NCBI GenBank assembly: GCA_037445895.1
Contig: JBBIJO010000026.1
Coordinates: 1-19,062, forward strand
DNA from: JBBIJO01 sp037445895
Lineage (GTDB): Bacteria > Bacteroidota > Ignavibacteria > Kapaibacteriales > UBA2268
Direction of reading: 5' to 3'
DNA length: 19,062 nt
Shown: positions 1 to 6,972 of the stretch, in pieces
Layout: every line of letters starts with the position of its first letter
Position numbering within the stretch: the stretch's first letter is position 1
Made by a program: the position numbers and the translations under genes
Notes under the pieces: model-generated
What the model was told of the DNA's origin: nothing
Databases searched by the model: none
Seen by the model: the letters and a program-made list of their open reading frames with translations, nothing else

Positions 1-100
1 TAAAAATGGGAGTAAGCAATATGTAATCATTCATTATTATCCCATCAAAATAGTAAACATTTTATTGAAATGGATTTAGACAAGGTAAAAATTTTTTATT

Positions 101-108
101 TATATTTG
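101..108 (+). promoter_or_regulatory. Possible Bacteroidota-type promoter -7 box before the OB-fold gene
   Basis: TATATTTG at 101-108 matches the Bacteroidota -7 consensus TAnnTTTG exactly. The -33 element would be TTAG at 76-79 with a 21-base spacer, one mismatch from TTTG. The start codon at 135 leaves a short leader of about 20 bases. AT-rich DNA makes such matches fairly common, so this is only a candidate. Confidence 0.3.
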
Positions 109-134
109 TATGTGAACAAATTAGTAGTACAAAT

Positions 135-527
135 ATGAAAAAAATGTTTTACCATTCTTATCTCTTTTTTATTTTCACTTTGCTATTTTCCCCACTTGCT
201 TTGGCACAATCCGAGGTCACAGTTTCGGATTTGTTAGCTAATTCAGAGAAGTATGACTACAAAACTGTTGTTGTTAAAGGCAAAGTAAAAGATTTAAAGC
301 ACAAGGTATCTAAGCGAGGCAACCCTTATACGGTGTTTTATATTGAAGATAAAAGTTCAATGGTTAGTGTTTTTTCGTTCGGGACGCTAAAAATCAAAAA
401 TGGAGATTATGTCAGAGTTGAAGGTATATTTCGACGGGAGAATCGAGTAGGCCAATATATTTTTTACAATGAAATCGATGCCTCCCGTGGGTCAGTTTTA
501 AAAAAAAACATCCGTAAGGGCAAATAA
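135..527 (+). CDS. Exported OB-fold protein
   Basis: A 130-aa protein with a signal peptide: Lys-Lys near the N-terminus, a hydrophobic core at residues 9-22, and a likely cleavage after LALA at residue 24. The mature part (about residues 27-117) has the alternating beta pattern of a single OB-fold: VVVKGKV, then YTVFYIED, then VSVFSFG and YVRVEGIF. This is similar in style to small exported nucleic-acid-binding OB domains (tRNA_anti-like or YhcR OB type). Ligand and role cannot be told from sequence. ATG at 135 is chosen because it gives the full signal peptide; a second ATG at 144 is also possible. No clear Shine-Dalgarno sequence. The last codons (KGK-stop) lie inside a palindromic repeat at 514-541, so the C-terminus may have been reshaped by that element. 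Assignment to the OB fold is by eye, moderately sure. Confidence 0.72.
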   Translation: MKKMFYHSYLFFIFTLLFSPLALAQSEVTVSDLLANSEKYDYKTVVVKGKVKDLKHKVSKRGNPYTVFYIEDKSSMVSVFSFGTLKIKNGDYVRVEGIFRRENRVGQYIFYNEIDASRGSVLKKNIRKGK

Positions 528-541
528 TGATTTGCCCCTAC
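514..541. repeat. Palindromic repeat overlapping the OB-fold gene stop codon
   Basis: GTAAGGGCAAAT (514-525), loop AATG (526-529), ATTTGCCCCTAC (530-541): 12-base arms with one mismatch (A517 against C538). It resembles the GTAGGGGC..GCCCCTAC palindromes that are dispersed between genes in many bacterial genomes; that comparison is from general knowledge, not a search. It contains the TAA stop (525-527) of the upstream gene. It could also act as a transcript-end hairpin, although no T-run follows. Confidence 0.6.
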
Positions 542-618
542 AAAACAAACCATCCCACCAAAACAATTTGCCCCTACTACAACAAAATGAACCATCCCAT
601 CGCAACGAATTGCCCCTA
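530..618. repeat. Degenerate direct repeats of TTTGCCCCTA and AACCATCCCA
   Basis: ATTTGCCCCTAC occurs at 530-541 and 566-577, and a shortened ATTGCCCCTA at 609-618. AACCATCCCA occurs at 548-557 and 590-599, alternating with the first motif, so the patch is about two and a half copies of a unit of roughly 36-43 bases. The first copy is also the right arm of the palindrome at 514-541. A 104-codon open frame from 532 runs through this patch but its N-terminus is just translated repeat, so it is not called as a gene. Confidence 0.55.
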
Positions 619-730
619 TGGGTTGAAATTATGCCAATGAATAATGTTGTCGTTGGGGTTCAAAATTTTTCGCCCCAAACATATCATAAATTTTTATTAA
701 TTTTGCATGATAATAGTTATTTATTAATTT

Positions 731-1123
731 ATGAAGCAGGAAATTTTAAAAAGCAAATTATACACCGGGCTAATAGACACTGTAATCCGCTACCAAACGA
801 ATTATCTTCGAAGAATTTATGCAGGAAATCCGCGAGGACTTTATAATCCAGTTCACGCATTTAATAGATTTGTTTTGGCAACTTTCCCCGAGGTAATAAA
901 AAAAATACCGCATTTCGTTGCTAATACTACGGAGATGGAAGAATATTCCAAAACATTTAAAAGATTGCGCCGTATATTGCTCAAACTATGGTCAGACTTT
1001 GAACACAATAGAGCTGAACTGATGATTCTATGGATGGAAACTCTTGCAATATGGGAAGAGTTTTTATCCCAACTCTCAGCATTTCATAACGATAAAGAGT
1101 TTAAAAATATCTACTTAAACTAA
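731..1123 (+). CDS. Hypothetical protein, 130 aa
   Basis: I do not recognise this protein. It is 130 aa, basic in its first half, with amphipathic helix-like stretches later (residues 72-115, rich in Lys/Arg/Glu alternating with Leu/Trp). No signal peptide, membrane segment or catalytic motif is visible. The composition looks protein-like, unlike the overlapping frame that starts in the repeat patch at 532. There is no clear Shine-Dalgarno sequence before ATG 731. It lies 62 bp upstream of the rhomboid gene on the same strand, with the repeat patch before it, so it might be an insert or a lineage-specific gene. Moderate confidence that it is real, none about function. Confidence 0.5.
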   Translation: MKQEILKSKLYTGLIDTVIRYQTNYLRRIYAGNPRGLYNPVHAFNRFVLATFPEVIKKIPHFVANTTEMEEYSKTFKRLRRILLKLWSDFEHNRAELMILWMETLAIWEEFLSQLSAFHNDKEFKNIYLN

Positions 1124-1185
1124 CCATATAATAATGAAATTTTATTCTTATCCAATCGTCTTCCAAAAAGTTAAGGATAGCAGTA

Positions 1186-2118
1186 ATGAAAGAAAGAATA
1201 AAAATAAATGGTTTTGGCGGATTTGGATTATTTCCTCCGGTGATTAAAACGCTTATTATCGTAAACGTTGTTGTTTTCCTGTTCGATGCTTTTTTCTTGG
1301 GGATTTACCATATCGATAATATTCCCCTTTCGTACTATTTCGGACAATATTTTTATTTGCATCCACTCCAAGATGGGAATTTTTGGGTGTGGCAACTCTT
1401 TACATATCAATTCATACACGGTGGCATTTGGCATCTTTTCTTCAATCTTTTTGCGCTTTGGATGTTCGGAACCGAATTAGAATCTATTTGGGGAAGTCGT
1501 AAATTTCTAACTTTTTATCTGCTATCTGGAATCGGTGCGGGATTGTTTCAGTTGTTCATTGCTCCATTGTTCGCAGAGCCTTTGCCAACTATTGGAGCTT
1601 CTGGTTCGGTTTTTGGTGTGCTTGTTGCGTTTGGTTTTACTTTTCCCGACCGCCCAATTTTTATGTTTCCTATTTTTATTCCAATTCCCGCAAAATTTTT
1701 TGTTATTCTTTATGCGGGGTTAGCATTTCTCCTTGGAATAACAGGTTCTGCAGGCAATGTTGCACACATAGCCCATCTTGGCGGAGCATTCACAGGCTTT
1801 TTGCTGCTTAAATTTGGCGACCAAATTGGAGTTTATCGCCTTGTAAATAAAATCTTCCGTCCACGTTCGCAATACACACAACCCTATGTAATACATACTC
1901 GCTACCACACTCAACACAGAACAACTCACGAAGATGAATTCGGAACCTACATAGAAAATTCACACACCAAAAAGAAGCGCGAACAATTTACAATCGAAGG
2001 CGAGGAAGTTACGCAAGAAACAGTCGACCGAATACTCGATAAAATTGCAGAACGAGGTTACCAAAGTCTTTCCGAGCGCGAGAAAAAGATTCTAATTGAA
2101 CTTAGCAAACGTTTATAA
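1186..2118 (+). CDS. Rhomboid family intramembrane serine protease
   Basis: Integral membrane serine protease of 310 aa that cleaves transmembrane helices within the bilayer. The core of about residues 18-210 holds the diagnostic motifs: HxxxN at His83-Asn87 (HLFFN, in the loop 1/TM2 region that helps form the oxyanion hole), GASG with nucleophile Ser139, and AHIAHLGG with the catalytic-dyad His most likely His194 (the first His, aligned with AHIAGL in E. coli GlpG). At least six hydrophobic segments are present. The C-terminal cytosolic part (about 215-310) is charged and ends in a helical region rich in Glu/Lys, as often seen on Bacteroidota and Chlorobiota rhomboids. The start at ATG 1186 is supported by AAGGA at 1173-1177. 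The ispG gene follows after 29 bp, so the two may be cotranscribed. Substrate unknown. Confidence 0.93.
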   Translation: MKERIKINGFGGFGLFPPVIKTLIIVNVVVFLFDAFFLGIYHIDNIPLSYYFGQYFYLHPLQDGNFWVWQLFTYQFIHGGIWHLFFNLFALWMFGTELESIWGSRKFLTFYLLSGIGAGLFQLFIAPLFAEPLPTIGASGSVFGVLVAFGFTFPDRPIFMFPIFIPIPAKFFVILYAGLAFLLGITGSAGNVAHIAHLGGAFTGFLLLKFGDQIGVYRLVNKIFRPRSQYTQPYVIHTRYHTQHRTTHEDEFGTYIENSHTKKKREQFTIEGEEVTQETVDRILDKIAERGYQSLSEREKKILIELSKRL

Positions 2119-2147
2119 TATTTTGTTGAATCTGGAATTAATCAATT

Positions 2148-3221
2148 ATGAATAAATTCAACCGAAGGATTTCAAAGCAAGTCAACGTTGGAGGCATTCC
2201 AGTTGGTGGAGGCGCACCAATATCGGTCCAAACAATGACAAAAACAAAGACAGCAGACATCGAAGCAACGGTTTCGCAAATTAATAGATGCCAAGAGGCG
2301 GGTGCTGATATCGTTCGAGTTACTGTCAACGACAAGCTTGCAGCTGAATCTATCAAAGAAGTAGTTCGTCGCGTAGATATTCCAATTGTTGCCGACATTC
2401 ATTTTAATCATATTTATGCGCTCGCTGCAATCGAAGCTGGAGTTGCAAAAGTTAGAATTAATCCTGGGAATATCGGTAATAAGGACCGAATAAAGGAAGT
2501 TATCGAAGCCGCAAAGCGGAAGAAAATTCCAATCCGTATTGGGGTAAATTCGGGTTCACTCGAAAAAGACATTCTCGAAAAGCACGGTTATCCAACAGCC
2601 GAAGCCTTATTCGAAAGTGCAATGCGGCACGTAAATTATTGCAAAGAATTTGGATTCGACGATATTATAATTTCTGTGAAAAGCACAAGTGTCCCTTTGA
2701 TGATTTCCGCATATCGATATATAGCCGAAGCCACTGATTTCCCTCTACACTTGGGGGTGACCGAAGCAGGACGAACCCGCGTTGGAACAATAAAGTCGGC
2801 TGTTGGAATTGGGACATTGCTCGCGGAGGGAATTGGCGATACAATACGCGTTTCGTTAACGGATGAACCCGAAAAAGAAGTCGAAGTTGGAAAAGAAATA
2901 CTTCGCTCTTTGGGATTCGCCCAAAGAACTGTTGAATTGGTTTCTTGCCCAACTTGTGGACGTCTCGATGTCGATTTATTTAAAATCACCGATGAATTAG
3001 AAAAAAAATTAAACGGAATCAAAAAACCAGTGAAAATCTCAGTTCTTGGTTGTTCGGTGAACGGTCCCGGCGAAGCTAAGGAATCGGATATCGGCATTGC
3101 CGCCGGCAAAGGTGGTGGATTGCTCTATATTAATGGCGAAATCGTCCGAAAGGTGAAAGAGGAAGAAATTGTCGATGTTGTGTATCAAGCGGTGTTAGAT
3201 TTTCAATCGAAAGAAAGTTAA
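2148..3221 (+). CDS. ispG: 4-hydroxy-3-methylbut-2-en-1-yl diphosphate synthase (IspG/GcpE)
   Basis: Converts 2-C-methyl-D-erythritol 2,4-cyclodiphosphate to HMBPP, the penultimate step of the MEP isoprenoid pathway, using a [4Fe-4S] cluster. The 357-aa length fits the short bacterial two-domain form. An N-terminal TIM barrel (about 1-255) contains VQTMTKTKT, the VRVTV strand and KVRINPGNIG. The C-terminal iron-sulfur domain (about 260-350) carries the cluster ligands Cys267 and Cys270 (SCPTCGR) and Cys302 (GCSVNGPGE), with Glu309 as the family's fourth ligand. ATG 2148 fits the family N-terminus; no strong Shine-Dalgarno sequence is seen. It follows the rhomboid gene closely. No terminator hairpin is visible after the stop. 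Confidence 0.97.
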   Translation: MNKFNRRISKQVNVGGIPVGGGAPISVQTMTKTKTADIEATVSQINRCQEAGADIVRVTVNDKLAAESIKEVVRRVDIPIVADIHFNHIYALAAIEAGVAKVRINPGNIGNKDRIKEVIEAAKRKKIPIRIGVNSGSLEKDILEKHGYPTAEALFESAMRHVNYCKEFGFDDIIISVKSTSVPLMISAYRYIAEATDFPLHLGVTEAGRTRVGTIKSAVGIGTLLAEGIGDTIRVSLTDEPEKEVEVGKEILRSLGFAQRTVELVSCPTCGRLDVDLFKITDELEKKLNGIKKPVKISVLGCSVNGPGEAKESDIGIAAGKGGGLLYINGEIVRKVKEEEIVDVVYQAVLDFQSKES

Positions 3222-3490
3222 CATAACACCGATTAGTCTTCTTTCCACAATAATTGACAAATAGTCATTTACCTGTCTGTATGTAGAAGTAAACATAACT
3301 TATTTTCAAATAATATAGCAAGTCCTCTTATTTGCCAAATCGCTTTTGGAAAAATTTAAAATCATTGTGCAAAATAACAAATAAAAAATCTACACATCGC
3401 TTGCACCGATTACCCAAGTAATTAACTAATTCTTTTCTATCTGTTAATTAAGTGTTAATTTGTATTTTTATTGGTTACACAATACAAAAA
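3222..3490. other. Intergenic region before the LCP gene, no gene seen
   Basis: About 270 AT-rich bases without a plausible gene. A small inverted repeat AATTAAC/GTTAATT lies around 3420-3449, next to further TTAATT copies. A TTAATTTG near 3459-3466 resembles a Bacteroidota -7 box (one mismatch) but no matching -33 element is spaced correctly. A TTGACA at 3254-3259 has no good -10 partner. The LCP promoter is probably here but cannot be placed. Confidence 0.4.
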
Positions 3491-4795
3491 ATGTCCTCTT
3501 CAAAAAAGCAAAAAAGGCAAATCTCTCGCGCTAAAACTATTATTTCTTGGTTAATAGTTTTTAGTCTTTTTACTTTTGTAGTGTGGAGTTTATATTCAAC
3601 CTTTTTCGGAGGAATGGAGGATATTCCTACAAGAGCAAACGAAAGCTTATTCGACACAACCCGAAGTTCGAAACCTATACAAACCGATAGCAATTTTGTC
3701 AAAGCTGTTTCGCACGATTCAACTGATGACTACTTAACCATAAGCGAGTTAGGGAATAATGCAGAATTTGATTCTTATGCTGGAAGTTCGGCGGCAATAC
3801 GTTACACGGGAAGACGCATAAATATTGCTGTTACGGGGCTCGACTCCCGTTTAGGGACACAATCTAATCATGCCGACGCCAATCATATCGTTTCAATACT
3901 TATCGATAACGGAAAAATCGAGATTATTTCTGTCCCTCGCGATACTCCTGCCGACGCTGGAATGGCTGACTCAACAGGTCAGAATAAATTAACCGTTGTT
4001 CGTGCAGTGCGAGGAAGAGAATTCTACTTGCAGGAACTTGCTCGAATTGCTCAAGTCGATAAAATACATTATTACATCGAAGTAGGTTTTTCGCAAGTTA
4101 TTGGTTTACTCGATTTCTTTGGGTTTAAGGATTCGAAGTCCACATTACAAGTCTTACGTTCCCGGAAAGGTCTTGGAGGCGATGATTACCAACGATGCTA
4201 CAATCAAGCCCAATTCATTCGCCAAATGATTTTAAAACACTACGAGGAAATCAACAATGGTTTTTTTGCCGATATTTTGATTCGGGGTGGGTTAGCGCTG
4301 CTTTCGACAAACTTAAACCACGATGCTGTAAAGCTAATCATCGCCAAACTCAATAGTGCCGGTTTCCCAAAAAGCCCAAACGATATAACCATTAAAGTCC
4401 GACCTCCATTGCCAATCAAATTCAAAATCTATGATTTAGCGGACGAAGAAGTTGTTAATCGACTTCGAACAAAGATAGAAAACTTCAACAAAGAACACAA
4501 CGAAATAGATAGTATAAAAATTAACGTATTTTCCCGCTTAGATAGGATAACCAAAATGGCATCGCAAGATACATTAAAAAAGCCAAAACATTCTATTCAG
4601 GTATTAAAACCATATTACGAGCAGCGCGCTTGGTTACAAATCGACGATCCCGAAAAACGAGAGGAAATTCGCTCGCGTTTCGAAAAAATCTTGACTTCTG
4701 CTTATATCCGAACTAAGCAATTCCAAAATGCAAAAAAGGTGTTCGAAACCATTCAATCTGAAAGAGAATTCTTTAATTTAAAGCATAAAAAATGA
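3491..4795 (+). CDS. LytR-CpsA-Psr (LCP) family protein, membrane-anchored
   Basis: A 434-aa bitopic membrane protein. Basic N-terminus, one transmembrane helix at about residues 16-36, then an extracytoplasmic LCP domain. LCP enzymes move glycopolymers from lipid carriers onto the cell wall. Visible motifs: INIAVTGLDSR with Asp118/Arg120, ADANHIVSI at 128-136, ISVPRDT at 146-152 with Arg150/Asp151, and LRSRKGLGGDD at 222-232, matching the polyprenyl-phosphate-binding pattern of the family. The C-terminal half (about 255-434) does not resemble a named domain to me; it contains VRPPLPIKFKIYD and a helical, charged end. ATG 3491 is preferred: an in-frame GTG at 3452 would add 13 residues before the basic N-terminus. 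The stop overlaps the next start (ATGA). LCP proteins are best known from Gram-positives, so the substrate here is unknown. Confidence 0.82.
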   Translation: MSSSKKQKRQISRAKTIISWLIVFSLFTFVVWSLYSTFFGGMEDIPTRANESLFDTTRSSKPIQTDSNFVKAVSHDSTDDYLTISELGNNAEFDSYAGSSAAIRYTGRRINIAVTGLDSRLGTQSNHADANHIVSILIDNGKIEIISVPRDTPADAGMADSTGQNKLTVVRAVRGREFYLQELARIAQVDKIHYYIEVGFSQVIGLLDFFGFKDSKSTLQVLRSRKGLGGDDYQRCYNQAQFIRQMILKHYEEINNGFFADILIRGGLALLSTNLNHDAVKLIIAKLNSAGFPKSPNDITIKVRPPLPIKFKIYDLADEEVVNRLRTKIENFNKEHNEIDSIKINVFSRLDRITKMASQDTLKKPKHSIQVLKPYYEQRAWLQIDDPEKREEIRSRFEKILTSAYIRTKQFQNAKKVFETIQSEREFFNLKHKK

Positions 4796-5298
4796 GAACC
4801 TTATTACTTATTAGGCATTCAAAATCCGATTGGAGCGACTCTTCCATAACAGACAAAGAAAGACCGTTGAATAAAAGAGGACGGCGAGACGCTCCTTTTA
4901 TGGCCCATCTTATAAAATCGAAAGGTATTATACCCGACTTGTTTATATCCAGTCCAGCTGAAAGAGCTATTCAAACCGCAAAATATTTTGCCGAAGAATT
5001 TAACTTCGACAAGCTTAAAATAGTTATCCGAGACGAAATCTATTCGCAAGGCGCAACTAATATCCGTAGAATCCTTTCACAAGTTGATAACTCATATTGT
5101 TGCGTATTTTTGTTTGGGCATAATCCCGACCTAACTCTATTAGCAAACAACTTATCGGATACTTTCGTAGAAAATATCCCTACAACTGGTATTGTCTGTA
5201 TTGATTTCGAGTTCAAATCGTGGCAAAATATTTTGACACAACAAGGAAAAATGCGTTTCTTTGAATACCCAAAAAAATATTTAAAGAAACAATCTTAA
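4792..5298 (+). CDS. SixA-like histidine phosphatase
   Basis: A 168-aa small member of the histidine phosphatase (phosphoglycerate mutase-like) superfamily, related to E. coli SixA, which dephosphorylates phosphohistidine on HPt or phosphotransferase proteins. Catalytic RHS motif at Arg8-His9-Ser10, followed by KSDW as in SixA-type proteins. The second conserved Arg is Arg58 in SSPAERA and the second His is His110 in FGHNP. No signal peptide, so cytosolic. The start ATG overlaps the stop of the LCP gene by four bases (ATGA), indicating translational coupling. The actual substrate in this organism is unknown. The 3' end lies 3 bp from the convergent OmpA-like gene with no terminator between them. 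Confidence 0.88.
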   Translation: MRTLLLIRHSKSDWSDSSITDKERPLNKRGRRDAPFMAHLIKSKGIIPDLFISSPAERAIQTAKYFAEEFNFDKLKIVIRDEIYSQGATNIRRILSQVDNSYCCVFLFGHNPDLTLLANNLSDTFVENIPTTGIVCIDFEFKSWQNILTQQGKMRFFEYPKKYLKKQS

Positions 5299-5301
5299 CT
5301 C

Positions 5302-6096
5302 TTATCGACTTTGCGTTCCCATATTCATTATTTTACTTATCACAATGGTCATATTGGGACCTGCTTGTGCTAAAATTGTTTGTTCGGTAGATTTTTTCTT
5401 CTTTTTGGTTGTCTTGGAAAGAACCTTAACATTTGTGTATGGTAAAGCAATAATCTCGAAATTACGTTCAGGTAATTTAGTTGCAAGGTACTGCTTTATC
5501 GATTGAATGCGAAAAGAGGCAAGTTCTTGAGCTTGTTCTTGCTCGGTAATTATAATTTTTCGCTGCTTTTTCCCAACTTTTTCAGTTTTTGTAATCTTCT
5601 TGAAATAACTATCGTTGGTTCCAATACTGATTTTGAAAAAGAGTTTGGGATTAACTTTATTGTAAAAAATAATTTCATCCAATAAACTCTTTCCATTGGG
5701 TTGTAGTTCCGATTGATTTGGGAGAAAAGCCAAAGAACTACCCAACTCGAGATTTTCTTTAAACGGCTCGAAGAGAAGGTTCAAATCATGTTCGGAATAG
5801 TTATCGTTAATTTTTATGTCTATTATGTCTGGTTCACGGCAAATCCAATCGTTAGCAACAACTCTGTATAAATCCGATTGGCTAATTGGTATTTGAAAAT
5901 TGCCATCGTTGCTGGATTTTACGGGGATTTTCTTTCCAGCACTCGACACCAGGAAGAAATTTATTTGTAAAGGATTATTTGTCCGATATTCTATGGCTTT
6001 CCCTCGCAATAGGACAACCGAGCTTTGCCCTTTTTGGGCAAAAGCTATACCAACCGCTAAGACAAAAACCAAAAATAGTATTGCCGTTATTCTCAT
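5302..6096 (-). CDS. Exported protein with degenerate OmpA-like C-terminal domain
   Basis: A 264-aa protein with a signal peptide at residues 1-20 (MRITAILF..AFA), so probably periplasmic or outer-membrane associated. Residues about 24-105 look like a small beta-sandwich (RGKAIEYRTNNPL..SNDGNFQI), similar to carboxypeptidase-regulatory-like repeats. Residues about 116-225 follow the OmpA/MotB peptidoglycan-binding pattern: LAFLPNQSELQPNGKSLLDEI, then NPKLFFKISIGTND, then ASFRIQSIKQYLATKL. Two Lys-rich insertions interrupt it (about 165-185 and 227-236), and the peptidoglycan-binding Asp/Arg pair is not well preserved. Start at ATG 6096: an upstream in-frame ATG at 6141 would bury the signal peptide inside the chain. 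It is the last gene of the HU / COX24-like / OmpA-like row; a hairpin sits just upstream. Confidence 0.7.
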   Translation of the reverse strand: MRITAILFLVFVLAVGIAFAQKGQSSVVLLRGKAIEYRTNNPLQINFFLVSSAGKKIPVKSSNDGNFQIPISQSDLYRVVANDWICREPDIIDIKINDNYSEHDLNLLFEPFKENLELGSSLAFLPNQSELQPNGKSLLDEIIFYNKVNPKLFFKISIGTNDSYFKKITKTEKVGKKQRKIIITEQEQAQELASFRIQSIKQYLATKLPERNFEIIALPYTNVKVLSKTTKKKKKSTEQTILAQAGPNMTIVISKIMNMGTQSR

Positions 6097-6107
6097 AGGT
6101 TTAAACA

Positions 6108-6137
6108 ATTGGCGTCCCCCAAAAGGGAAACGCCAAT
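6108..6137 (-). terminator. Hairpin between the COX24-like gene and the OmpA-like gene
   Basis: On the minus strand, ATTGGCGT and ACGCCAAT form 8-base perfect arms. Inside them are a two-base mismatch and three further G-C pairs, closed by a TTTT loop. Downstream on the minus strand is TGTTTAAA, a weak T-run. It could end the HU/COX24-like transcript or attenuate reading into the OmpA-like gene, whose ATG is only 11 bases further on. The hairpin is clear; its role is inference. Confidence 0.5.
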
Positions 6138-6155
6138 CCAATATTTAAATAAAAA

Positions 6156-6251
6156 TTAACGATTTTTCTTTTTATGGCGGTTCTTACGCAATCTTTTTTT
6201 TCTTTTGTGGGTAGCCATTTTATGGCGTTTGCGTTTCCTTCCACAGGGCAT
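6156..6251 (-). CDS. AURKAIP1/COX24-type 31-aa basic protein (possible small-ribosomal-subunit protein, bS22/mS38-like)
   Basis: A 31-codon reading frame, starting MPCGRKRKRHKMATHKRKKR and ending at TAA 6158-6156, about half Lys plus Arg. The pattern of basic residues ending in RKKRLRKNRHK matches the short COX24_C/AURKAIP1 domain. In mitochondria this domain is the small-subunit protein mS38, and in some bacteria it is ribosomal protein bS22. Similar tiny genes are common in Bacteroidota and Chlorobiota. It lies 27 bp downstream of the HU gene on the same strand, so it is probably cotranscribed with it. Its size makes automatic calling unreliable, but the family resemblance is strong. Binding to the ribosome is inferred from the homologs. 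Confidence 0.8.
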   Translation of the reverse strand: MPCGRKRKRHKMATHKRKKRLRKNRHKKKNR

Positions 6252-6278
6252 AGAAATACCTTAATTATTAAACAGAAG

Positions 6279-6575
6279 TTATTTATTAGCGTTGTTTAAA
6301 TGGTCATTTACTTTCTTCAAGAACTCGGGAGAGGGTTTAAAAACAGGTGCAAAACGCCTATCCAAAGGTATTGCATCGCCAGTCTTTGGATTACGCGCCA
6401 TACGTGGCTTCCGTTCTTTCGATTTGAAAACTCCAAAGCCTCGAAGTTCGATTCTTTGTCCGCCAGCTATAGCGTTGACTATTGTGGAAAAAACCCCGTC
6501 CACAACTGCCTTCGTCTCGATTTTAGTTAGACCTGTCGCTTTTGCGATTTCATCGACAATGTCTGCTTTCGTCAT
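6279..6575 (-). CDS. HU/IHF family DNA-binding protein
   Basis: A 98-aa histone-like nucleoid protein that bends DNA as a dimer. It has the helical N-terminus (MTKADIVDEIAKATGL), the GFGVF turn at about 47-51, and the DNA-inserting beta-arm RMARNPKTGDAI with the family-typical Arg-Asn-Pro-Lys-Thr-Gly. The C-terminal helix is VFKPSPEFLKKVND. The RFAPVFKPSPE ending is closer to the IHF-beta/Bacteroidota type than to E. coli HU, so HU versus IHF is left open. The start is supported by a strong AGGTGA site eight bases upstream (minus strand of about 6583-6588). It is the first gene of a minus-strand row, divergent from the S1 gene. Confidence 0.96.
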   Translation of the reverse strand: MTKADIVDEIAKATGLTKIETKAVVDGVFSTIVNAIAGGQRIELRGFGVFKSKERKPRMARNPKTGDAIPLDRRFAPVFKPSPEFLKKVNDHLNNANK

Positions 6576-6629
6576 TTTTACTTCACCTTTAATTATTGGA
6601 AAATATTAAATAATGATTTTAAAGAAAAG

Positions 6630-6659
6630 CAAAATTAAAAAAGAGTTTTTAATTACAAA
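6630..6659 (-). promoter_or_regulatory. Candidate promoter of the HU gene
   Basis: On the minus strand, TTTG (6659-6656), an 18-base spacer, then TAATTTTG (6637-6630), an exact match to the Bacteroidota -33/-7 pattern TTTG..TAnnTTTG with a near-typical spacer. The predicted transcription start lies roughly 50 bases before the HU start codon. AT-rich background lowers confidence. Confidence 0.4.
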
Positions 6660-6972
6660 AATTTGCAAAAAGAATTTTTTGCTAAAATTCAATTTATAAT
6701 TTCTCCTTACCAATATTTCCTGCAAGCACTAGCGGGTTAATACATACTTATAATAATTCGTTTAATTTTAAATTAATTTATGGCGTTATGCGTTGCTACC
6801 TTAGGATTGAATGGAATAAAGGATCCTAATTGATTATTCAAAAATTTTCGCCATTTAAACTCAAGTTTTGATTTAATTTTCTTCGAAGATTTTTCAGGTA
6901 AACTTGTTGTTGTTTACTTTTATCGACTTTCGCATATCTAAATTTGTTTCTACATAACAAGTTTTGCAAGTA

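Noticed and set aside
530..618. CRISPR array
   Set aside because: Only two to three imperfect copies of short motifs with unequal spacing, no conserved full-length repeat and no cas genes.
532..846. 104-codon open frame with a Gln/Asn/Pro-rich N-terminus
   Set aside because: Its first 30 residues are translated repeat motifs, it has no family resemblance, and the more protein-like frame 731-1123 overlaps it.
2636..3109. 157-codon frame antisense to ispG
   Set aside because: Lies wholly inside the well-supported ispG gene and shows no domain; it is a by-product of codon use on the other strand.
3254..3259. TTGACA resembling a sigma-70 -35 box
   Set aside because: No acceptable -10 element at 16-18 bases; the best hexamers there match poorly.
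6780..6833. 17-codon frame between the HU and S1 genes
   Set aside because: Too short, no ribosome site, no family resemblance; it may be chance in an AT-rich gap.
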